A DNA stretch of 64,000 bases, from NCBI GenBank assembly GCA_030063045.1, contig JAQSEB010000109.1:930001-994000 (forward strand). The letters are read 5' to 3'. The DNA comes from Pratylenchus scribneri (Eukaryota > Nematoda > Chromadorea > Rhabditida > Pratylenchidae). This document shows, piece after piece, positions 55,575 through 64,000 of this stretch. Below the pieces are notes generated by a model, which was not told the DNA's origin, did no database searches, and worked only from the letters and a program-made list of their open reading frames with translations. The position numbers were made by a program, and so were the translations under genes. Position 1 is the first letter of the stretch, and each line of letters opens with the position of its first letter.

Positions 55575-58500
55575 TCAATTATAGAAAAGTTTCGCCGAAT
55601 CCTCATCCATAATTTTCTTTTGTAATTTTCCGAAATTTTCTTTCAATAATTCATGGACATGGATCATTCTTTCGTAAATTTTTTTCAATTCTTCTCCCAT
55701 AAACTGTACAAATTTTTTATCATGTTCGCCCGCTTCTCTGTCGTTTCTAAAGGGGAAAAGGGGAAATGACTAATTGAATTAATGAGTTCATTGTGGAATG
55801 TGGGCACGGTTTTAAGTGCGAATAGTTAAATTTAACTGAAATATGACAAAATCCATTAATTCCTTTATTAAACAAAAAAATTGAAAAAAAGGAAGTTTAT
55901 CCAGACCTATAATAAAATAACTATTCATTCAATGATAAATTTTCGACATTACCTTTTTTATCTAACATTTCAATAAAAAATTTGCGTTTTTATTTAGCTA
56001 ATAAAGCGACAATTTGCGTTTTATTTAGCTAATAAAGCGACAATTTGCGTTTTATTTAGCTAATAAAGCGACACTTTGCGTAGCTAATAAAGCGACAATT
56101 TGCGTTTATTTTAGCTAAAACGACAATAAAAATTTGCGTTTTATTTAGCTAATAAAGCGACACTTTGCGTAGCTAATAAAGCGACAATTTGCCTTTATTT
56201 TAGCTAAAACGACAATACAAATTTGCGTTTTATTTAGCTAATAAAGCGACAATTTGCGTTTATTTTAGCTAAAACGACAATAAAAATTTGCGTTTTATTT
56301 AGCTAATAAAGCGACAATTTGCGTTTATTTTAGCTAAAACGACAATAAAAATTTGCGTTTTTATTTAGCTAATAAAGCGACAATTTGCGTTTTATTTAGC
56401 TAATAAAGCGACACTTTGCGTAGCTAATAAAGCGACAATTTGCGTTTTTATTTAGCTAATAAAGCGACAATTTGCGTTTTATTTAGCTAATAAAGCGACA
56501 CTTTGCGTAGCTAATAAAGCGACAATTTGCCTTTATTTTAGCTAAAACGACAATACAAATTTGCGTTTTATTTAGCTAATAAAGCGACACTTTGCGTAGC
56601 TAATAAAGCGACAATTTGCCTTTATTTTAGCTAAAACGACAATACAAATTTGCGTTTTATTTAAATGCAGAACAACGATATTTTTCCCCTTTCTTACGTT
56701 TTATTTTTTCTTTCCATCAGAAATACGCTAACCAAGTCCGATATTTGCTGTGCATCTTTATGCAATCCGTCTGTTAATGGCAAAATTGCTTCCTAAATAT
56801 ATAAAAAACATAAAATAAATTTCTGTTATTTAATATTAACCTAGAAATGTCAGAATTTTTTCAAAATAAAAATTTTAATTTTAAGTTATAAATAATATTT
56901 TCCGCATTTTTTGTCACTAGAAATCAAAATAGACTTATTCTTAAACATTAAAAATCTCTAAATATTAATTAAAATTATTGCTTATATTTACAATAAAATC
57001 CAAGGCGGGCATGTTGTTCTTTGTGAAATAGTGGATTTTGAGGAAATTTAATCGTTCATGCACTGAATAGGTCCGTCCCGCTGCATCTTCTATGACACAA
57101 AATGGGCAATTAATTAAAAAAATATGAATATATTTTACTGCAAATTGGTTTCGATTTTTCATGCAATTTTGCCAATCTTTTGTCCATTTCTGGCAATTTT
57201 ACTTCATTTTGTTTATCAGATTTTTCTTCCACTTTATTCTCCTCCTGGTTATTGGATTTTTGCTCATTTTCTTTCAATTTGGCGAATATTTTAACTAAAT
57301 TGTTATTAATATCCTCAATTTCTATTTTCAATTCCTTTTTGATAAGGGCAACAATCGTTTCCAAATTTTCTTTTGTCTTTTTGTCCTCTTCTTCGGCCGA
57401 ATCTTTCTTTTCCAACTAGAAATCATGTAAATTGAAATTAAATCAGATCTTTAAAATTTTCTATTCTATTATGTCTAAATTCTAGCTCTAATTTAAAATT
57501 AACACTATCCATAAGCCATTAGGGTACTTATCGACTTTGTGTGCACACTTTTGAAAAGTGCTTGGTCCCCCCTTTGGGTTTTAGGGTTTGGGTTAGGGTT
57601 TGGCTTTAGGATACACTCATGATGATTCTTACCCCATTCTAACCCTAAACTAACCCTGACTAACCCTAACCCGAAATATGACAAACCATAGGGGGGACCA
57701 AGCACTTTTCAAAAGTGTGCACACAAAGTCGATAAGTACCGCCACTAGTAGTAATTGTAATGGCCAAATATTAATGTACCATCAAAATTAAATATTTTAC
57801 ATTGTTTTTTAATTTTATGATTTTATAAGTAAATTAATTCATATTTTTCTCAATTATAAATTATCAAAATTTTATGAAAAAGATCCTCTTTTAACATTTT
57901 TCTTTTTAAAATACGACATTATTTTTGAAAATAAAAAATTTAGGGATTTCAATTTGTAAGATGGCCTTTGCCTGCTGCCCATTTCGCTACAAATGGATTT
58001 AGTCCCTTAAATAAGAGGGAAAGAATGAAGGATGAGGCTCATGAAGAGGAAGAGATGAAGCTGAGTATGATCTTTCTTCATCATCTTCTTCCTCATCCTC
58101 ATTCCATTTTAGGGGACAAACTCCATTAGTGCAGTACTCCCATTTTACTCTATTATTAGGTAAGCAAAATAGACAGAAAAATGTATGCCATTATTCAATC
58201 CAATTTCTTGTTATCTCCATTTTTAATTGATTCTTACATCCAAATTGGAATAGTTTTTGCAGAGTTCCCATATTTGAACAGCCAATTTGGGAAAATGAAT
58301 TTTGATATTTTTTTCGAATTCCTCGTCCACTTCCTTGGTCAATTTGGTAAACTATAAAAAATGGAATTTTTATTAAAAAAAAATTTTTTGCTTCGAATTT
58401 AAGGCAAAAAATTTTTCAAATGAAATATTCGTTTAAATTTACTAATTTAGGTCGAAAACTTTTATAACACTAATTGTTATTATTGATTGGATAAACAATT

Positions 58501-59340
58501 AGTGAAATTGATAAAAAGTAATTTTGTTGTTTTTAGGCCATAACATTCTGGCCATTTATGATTTGATTCAATCATTTTCATAATAAAATACAATTTTAAT
58601 AATTGGCTGAAAGATTGATGATGAGATATTGATAAAAAAAATGGTGAAGGACTTATTAGCTTGTCTGCCACTAGCTTCTCAGCGATTTTGACGATCCTTA
58701 ACTCATCAGCCAATTACCAATTCAATTCAAATGATATAAGGTACATTTATAGCCTAAAGTATTGGCTATACATTGGTATACCTAAATTTTAGAGTTTTAG
58801 CCAAGATATGGTCAAAATTTTGAAAAATCGCCTTTGTTTTTGTATTTATGACCATAACTTGATCAAAAACTTAGTTTTGGATATCAATATGCCAATGGAT
58901 GGCCAATACTAATGGCTATTAAATGCACCTTATTTCATTTAAATTGGTTAATAGGCTGATGAGCTACTACTCTTCAAAATCGCTGTGGTCGAGATGCTAA
59001 TGACCCGAACCGGACCAATATGCGAAAAATTCAGGCGGTTAGCCAATATTTATTTTTTACCAACCTTTTCCATTATTTCCTTCATTTCTTGCTCTTCATC
59101 CGATTTTGGCTCAAAATTTTCGCAAACTTTCATATGTTTAAGTATAGCTTTTCGTTTTGTTTGTCCTTCCTCAACCGTGTAAGTTTGCTTACAATGATCG
59201 CAAACCGCGGAAGAAGTGGACGAAGATGTCCCATTCCCATTCAAATTGGCTGATGAATAATGGGAACGAGGTGCCGCATTCACTTGGAGCAGCAAAAAAG
59301 CGAAAATTATCAGAGCGAAAAATGCCGTGAAGGTTTTCAT
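55575..59340 (-). CDS. Secreted coiled-coil protein with C2HC-type finger
   Basis: Minus-strand exons 59340-59065, 58351-58238, 57415-57139, 57089-56992, 56792-56698 and 55746-55575 all join in phase to about 343 residues. The N-terminus MKTFTAFFALIIFAFLLLQ ending NAAPRS is a signal peptide. CDHCKQTYT..KAILKHMKVC is a C-x2-C..H-x3-C zinc-finger pattern. Most of the remainder is charged coiled coil (IKKELKIEIEDINNNL; EEKSDKQNEVKLPEMDKRL), with an amphipathic end (EELKKIYERMIHVHELLKENF). If the first donor (59064, GTTGGT) is not used, the frame ends two codons later and makes a 95-residue secreted finger protein. No family is recognised; an effector-like secreted role is only a guess. Confidence 0.6.
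55980..56665. repeat. 31-bp minisatellite in last intron of the secreted coiled-coil gene
   Basis: Units of AGCTAATAAAGCGACAATTT followed by GCGTTTTATTT alternate with shorter variants (ACTTTGCGTAGCTAATAAAG; TAGCTAAAACGACAATAAAA), giving a higher-order pattern. Confidence 0.9.
57523..57740. repeat. Foldback element related to 40464-40687
   Basis: GGTACTTATCGACTTTGTGT and AGTGCTTGGTCCCCCC pair with inverse copies. The centre contains GGGTTAGGG and CCCTAACCC words. It is intronic in the secreted coiled-coil gene. Confidence 0.8.
57960..58140. repeat. Foldback element with GATGAGGA/TCCTCATC arms
   Basis: GAATGAAGGATGAGG and GAAGAGGAAGAGATGAAG face inverse words TCTTCATC and CCTCATCCTCATTC. It resembles the element at 36415-36608 in structure. 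It is intronic. Confidence 0.55.
58729..58941. repeat. Foldback element with AAATGATATAAGGT-type ends
   Basis: ATAAGGTACATTTATAGCC and TATTGGC..ACATTGGTATA on the left have inverse copies on the right (TATCAATATGCCAATGGATG; GGCTATTAAATGCACCTTAT). It is intronic in the secreted coiled-coil gene. Confidence 0.7.
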
Positions 59341-59367
59341 TGAATAGGACGGGCATTGGATGGGCAT

Positions 59368-62189
59368 TTTTGAAGGTTTATTTTTAGGGGGTTTATTTTT
59401 AGGAAAAATTATAAATTATGATTTAAATTTAGGGTATTTAATCACCTTTTAAATATCCAAAAATGTTTATAGGAAATTGCGTGGCTTGCGCGCGCAGGCG
59501 AAAATTTTTTTAGGGAAAATTTTATGAAATGACAACTGGCTACAAAATTGATGGAAAGGCATCGTTAGTCCGCTAACAAAATCCATTTTCTAACGCAAGA
59601 TTATAGGGTAAGGCTAGTGGCGGTCTATAGGCTGGTGAATGGTGATCTTCGTCCTGATTCTGATGCCAAACATAAACACAATCGTGAATTCAAAGATTAC
59701 AGTTCATTCCACAAAAATTATTAGGGGCTCATCAGAAAGTTGATTTTCATTAAGAAAAATTTAGGACTATTTAATTCTTTTTTTTGTAAATTATTACTGG
59801 AAAATATTTAACACTGACTTCGATCAACAATAGGTCGAAAATTTCGCCCAAATTGTTGATGGTTGATTCTGGACCCGAAAGCAAAAACTTTTCCTAATAC
59901 AAGAGGTAAAGTCTAAAACGGTCCAGCAGAGGTTGATGATCTTCGTCTGGTTTCAAAATAAACACAATCGTAAATTCAAGGATCAAACTCCATTCTCCAT
60001 TGCATTGCTTTTTGACCTCTATAATGGATTTTTAAAATTCATTTTGATAACAAATATTCATTTATAAAATAATATTATGCAAATATGAATGCAAAGACTA
60101 GACCAGCATTAATGCTTATTAATCTAGGCCGAGATAAAGTCTCGGCCTAGAGTCTTGTCTTGTCGGATCTCTACTCTACTATTTATTTACACAACTAATT
60201 TTTAAATGAGATACTATTTTAGTTGAAATTTTCTCTCTGTGGCAAGAATATTTAAAAATTTATGAAGAAAAAAGTATTGTAACTCTTATTTAAATTATTT
60301 TATTGCTTTTATTTCTTTATTATATGAAAAATTAAATTTTTCAAATTTTTCAAAAAAAAAAAAACGAAGATTTTTTTGAAACCGCAAGGAAAACTGAGAT
60401 CGGCCATCGGCAATCCTAGCCAACTGAAGACCTCGGTTAAAAACCAACTTTGCGCAGTCCTAGTCACAATTTTTATGATAAATAAAAAATATATTAATAT
60501 AAATATTTAATTGCAATTTAATTTATTAATCGTCCTTCAAAATGGCAAGGAGCGAGGAAATTTTGTTATGTCAATGATAATTTGGAATGTTTTCTAATTA
60601 ATAAAATTTGCTAGAGATTTTCAATTGTATTGGAAAAAAAAAATCATCGTCCTGATCATCAATTGACACAGTTCGAATATCGCAATTCATCCCATAACCC
60701 ACAGATGTGACCGGCCAGTTAAGATTAAGAGTAATTTATAATTTGGATATCCATTTAATGTAAATACCCAAAAATGCATGAAATTATTAGAGACTAATTC
60801 ATCAACATTATTGTTAAACAAAATATACTCTCACTTTAGACCAATTTCATGCTTCTCATTCTTCTCAAGGGAATTACCATAATATTTAAAATTTTAAACC
60901 TATTATATACTTTCCAGTGAATTTTGTTAAGAAATGTAAATTTAATTAAATTCAAAAATTATTGATGAAAATTCGAAATTCGGGACGAATGGGTTTTTTT
61001 TTATCTGATGGACTTACCTAGACGAGTGAAAGCGCATTTGAAAGAGCTCGATGAGCTTAGTCGAACTAGGCGAGGGGGGGGGGGGGGTCCGAAAATTCCT
61101 AGAGGCTGAAAAACAATATGACGATGACGAAATGTGTAAAAGTGAAGGATTTCCCATTAAGGGTCGAAAAATAGCCCCAACATATCCTTAGCTCCTAGCC
61201 CTTAAATCCCATGCCGACCTTACCATAACCCTAACCCTAGCCCTAAACCCCAAACAGGGAAATTATGTGAAGTATGAAACCCCCAAATAACGAAACCGCC
61301 AAAAGGAAAAAATGTCACGAAACACCCAAAACTTGAACTTGTGGGTAGATTTTTAAATCGATACCTTAATCGACGCGTCTCGATGAACTGATCACGAATT
61401 TGCCATTGTTTTTGCACAAAATAAAAATTTATGGCCATAAAAGTTGCCAAAGGTGTGGCCCAGCTTGAATAAAATGGCCATAACTTTTTTTATTTATAAA
61501 TGGAAAATTAAAAATATCGCAGGCTTAATTTTTAAATATATTTTCTTATTGAATTCATTCAAAATTCAAACGCATACATAAGCAGAAAAATTCCAAATTT
61601 TAATTTTCGTAATCAAAATAAAAATTGAAATTATCCTCGAATGAAACAGCGTTTTCATAGCAAAATATAAGCATCTTGTTAACACATATACATATAAGTT
61701 TGGTGGACAAATTTGCTTATCTTTTGCAAAAATAGCATCTTTCTTCTGCTTAGTTAAAATAAATTTGGTAAATTTAAATAAATCCAAAAATTTTTTGAAA
61801 AGGAGGGATAATAAAAATATTATATATTAATATGTAGCTGGGATTGAAGCTGTGGGCAATATTTATATGTCTTTTTTCTAGTTGATTCAATTGGGGTCAT
61901 CATCCAAAATGTCATAATCATAATTAGAGAAATAAATAAATTGGATTTGAGTGCATAAAAAATATATTATTATTTGCGTAAAACTCTATTAGTGACTTAT
62001 TACAGTAATGTTAAGTATTAATTAATTGACCAAATTTTTTAATAAATAAAAAGCAATTTTTATTCTTCAATTCAACAATATATAAATCACAAAATTTAAA
62101 ATGTTTCACATTTTTACGCATTTCAAATTGGTACATCATCATTTACTCTAGAAATAGAAAATAATCACAAAAAAATAACTAATTAAATT
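59368..62189. other. Gene-free AT-rich stretch
   Basis: Contains a small perfect hairpin at 60123-60151 (TCTAGGCCGAGA / TCTCGGCCTAGA, five-base loop), a poly-G tract near 61073-61087 and an ACGCGT-family remnant at about 61368-61390 (AATCGACGCGTCTCGATGA). CCCTAACCCTAG words occur at 61220-61250. No exon is recognised. Confidence 0.45.
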
Positions 62190-62390
62190 TTATAAATTAA
62201 CTGAATTATAGCGACCGCCGCCAATAATCCGATTTAATGCACAAAATCCTACGCCAACATTCATTTCACAAAGTGGCCCATCATTTTTTGTGGCAATCTT
62301 AAAACATTGATGATATTTTGCCATAAATTTCATCCCAAATATGTTACGGCCGATTTTGGAAGAAATTGGCTTTTTCCCGAAAAAGGCCAT
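62190..62390 (-). CDS. Possible terminal coding fragment, unknown
   Basis: A 66-codon minus-strand frame (KFMAKYHQCFKIATKN; CEMNVGVGFCALNRIIGGGR) ends in TAA at 62190. Its composition is protein-like with three cysteines. An upstream partner exon cannot be confirmed; a GC-richer region follows at 62500-62730. No family is recognised. Confidence 0.25.
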   Translation of the reverse strand: MAFFGKKPISSKIGRNIFGMKFMAKYHQCFKIATKNDGPLCEMNVGVGFCALNRIIGGGRYNSVNL

Positions 62391-62993
62391 CAGGCCTTTG
62401 ACCTATCAATTCTTAAATCTCGATTTTTTCACTTCGTACGGACGTGAAAATAGGCTTGTCGAATCTTTCGACTATCGATTCTTGATCTCCCAAACATTGG
62501 GAGAAAGGGTGGGGGAGGTGTCCTTTCCCAATTTCCCCAAATTGGTCTTTTCGGTCCTTGGACCATTATTCATCGCCACTTTGGCCATGAATTCCCCTTG
62601 CATGGGGGTGATTGGGGGCTTTGAGTCCTTTGCCTATTGGCAATTCGGTGAGCATGGATCGGGGGGCGAGAGGAAGAATGGACGTGGAATGCGGGACTTT
62701 GGGCTGTGGCTGACATTCGTGGATTGAGATTGAGATGAAGAATATGCATGATGAAAAGAATAAGCATGATGAAATTTGGACCTATTTAAAAAATTCCATT
62801 TTTGTACATTTTATCAACCATCAACCACAAGTCAATCAGACACCAGCTTTAACCAGAACATCAGTACAAACATTTCTTTCAAACATTTAATTGCCGTTTT
62901 ATATTTAATTTGCCTTAATAAAGTAAAGAACCACCAACAGTCGAATTATTCCCTTTTTGGGCCAACAACGTAGAATACTATTATTTTCTACAA

Positions 62994-63178
62994 GGCTCAT
63001 TCGATTCGGCATGGTCGATTTAACCTATGAAATTTCAATTTCAAACCATTCTAAACGTGTTTTAGTAAACTGAAGAGTTGTTTAAACCCAAACAGGTTTT
63101 GGTTACTAATTTTTGGTTACCACTTAATAACGATCTTAACATAGACTAAAAATCGACCATGCCGAATCGAATGAGCCA
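62994..63178. repeat. Short foldback element with GGCTCATTCGATTCGGCATG arms
   Basis: GGCTCATTCGATTCGGCATG and its exact inverse CATGCCGAATCGAATGAGCC bound about 185 bp. The inner pair inside kinase intron 4 (50890-51080) is related. Confidence 0.85.
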
Positions 63179-64000
63179 ATTTTCCAGCTTCTATGTTGCC
63201 GATGAAACCGAGATTTCCAAAATCGGTAGGCTAAAAGCCTATGTATGCTCTTTTCCCGGAAAAGGCCAAAATCTGAAAAGGACCGTAACAAATAATAATA
63301 ATATTATACAGAAAGGCATTGGCACAAATGGTCATCACAATTCTTTTGGCCCTTTTTTTCTCCATAGCATGCATCATGCACCACACAACATTCATTTACA
63401 GCATCTGTTCAAAATTGTTATTATAAATTTATAATATTCTTCCTCTAATTGGGCTGAAATTAGCCTCTAATTTGACTATTTTTGTTTTTCCTTAGAAAAC
63501 TTTTTAGGGGCTAGGGTTAGGGTTAGGGTTAGGTTAGGGGCGGCATGGGATTAGGATATGTAGAGGCTATGGGCTTGGACAAAATTTAGTTGAGTTATGG
63601 CCATTTTTGTGATAATGTGTTTTTTTGGCCATAACTCTGTGGCCAATGAGCCAATTTAAGTGATCTAAACTTCATTTAATAGATTTTTTTGTGGGCTATC
63701 GAATGGTATATTATACTTTTGACAGATAAAAATTTGGCCAAATTATAGCCAAAAAACCATTTTTCGCAAAATTAGAGGCTAAATTCAGCCAAATAAGAGG
63801 AAGAATTAAGCCCCACGTAAAAACATATATTATCGATTTTTATTATGTACTTTTGGTCTTTGGGCAAAATGCGCGTGCCACTTGGCATGATAATTTTTCA
63901 AGTGTTGATAATTCAGTTGTGTTTGGTGTTGGCCCACAACTCCATCGATGTTCCAGACGACATTTTTTCTCATTTACTACAATTTTCATTATTAAATTAT
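63179..64000. other. Gene-free stretch with telomere-like words
   Basis: TAGGGTTAGGGTTAGGGTTA occurs at about 63514-63533, followed by an inverted pair around GGCCATAACT at 63597-63650. The small open frames have no recognisable motif. Confidence 0.4.

Noticed and set aside
62341..62727. 128-codon plus-strand open frame in a GC-richer patch
   Set aside because: No recognisable domain, and an equally long frame runs opposite. Too weak to call.

Overview
The window is eukaryotic and very AT-rich. Its genes are split into many exons by short introns ending in TTTCAG or TTTTAG, and the space between exons is packed with palindromic (foldback) repeats and minisatellites. A gene with two DM (doublesex/MAB-3) domains, short introns, secreted-type proteins and SPRY and FLYWCH genes together suggest a nematode, perhaps a plant-parasitic tylenchid. 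The genus cannot be fixed from sequence alone. All gene models were read by eye from conserved protein motifs, splice sites and matching intron phases. None has transcript support.

Layout. 1-3.2 kb: the 5' half of a BEL/Pao LTR retrotransposon on the minus strand, running off the left edge, with an arginine-rich ORF overlapping its Gag-Pol start. 3.2-8.5 kb: mostly repeats, with a signal-peptide exon resembling a UDP-glycosyltransferase start, a GGGCC-rich duplication, and a copied first exon of the next gene. 8.56-14.4 kb (+): a ten-exon gene encoding two DM domains followed by a complete CBP/p300-type TAZ1 zinc finger, with a 26-bp minisatellite in its largest intron. 15.1-20.5 kb (-): a coiled-coil, membrane-segment, SPRY protein. 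21.8-29.8 kb (+): two related genes of unknown function, then a compact Dicer-like RNase III with a dsRNA-binding domain. 30.2-31.0 kb: a broken partial copy of the RNase III. 31.3-33.3 and 40.4-42.4 kb (+): two genes of FLYWCH-like fingers, one finger per exon, with an orphan last exon at 39 kb. 33.7-36.1 kb (-): an unknown helical protein with a SAM-like end. 47.8-54.0 kb (+): a protein kinase with a signal peptide. 55.6-59.3 kb (-): a secreted coiled-coil protein. The remainder to 64 kb is mainly repeats.

The most striking relationship is that the SPRY gene, both unknown genes and the RNase III gene begin with homologous first and second exons. These encode a basic, mitochondrial-presequence-like segment of about 47 residues and then an (I/V)K(K/M)xxxKL helix. 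After that the proteins diverge completely, so one N-terminal module appears to have been joined to several different C-termini in one 15-kb cluster. Most multi-exon genes also carry one large intronic minisatellite, each with a different repeat unit. Many introns contain foldback elements, one family of which shares a TCGACGCGTCTYGAYGAGCT core.
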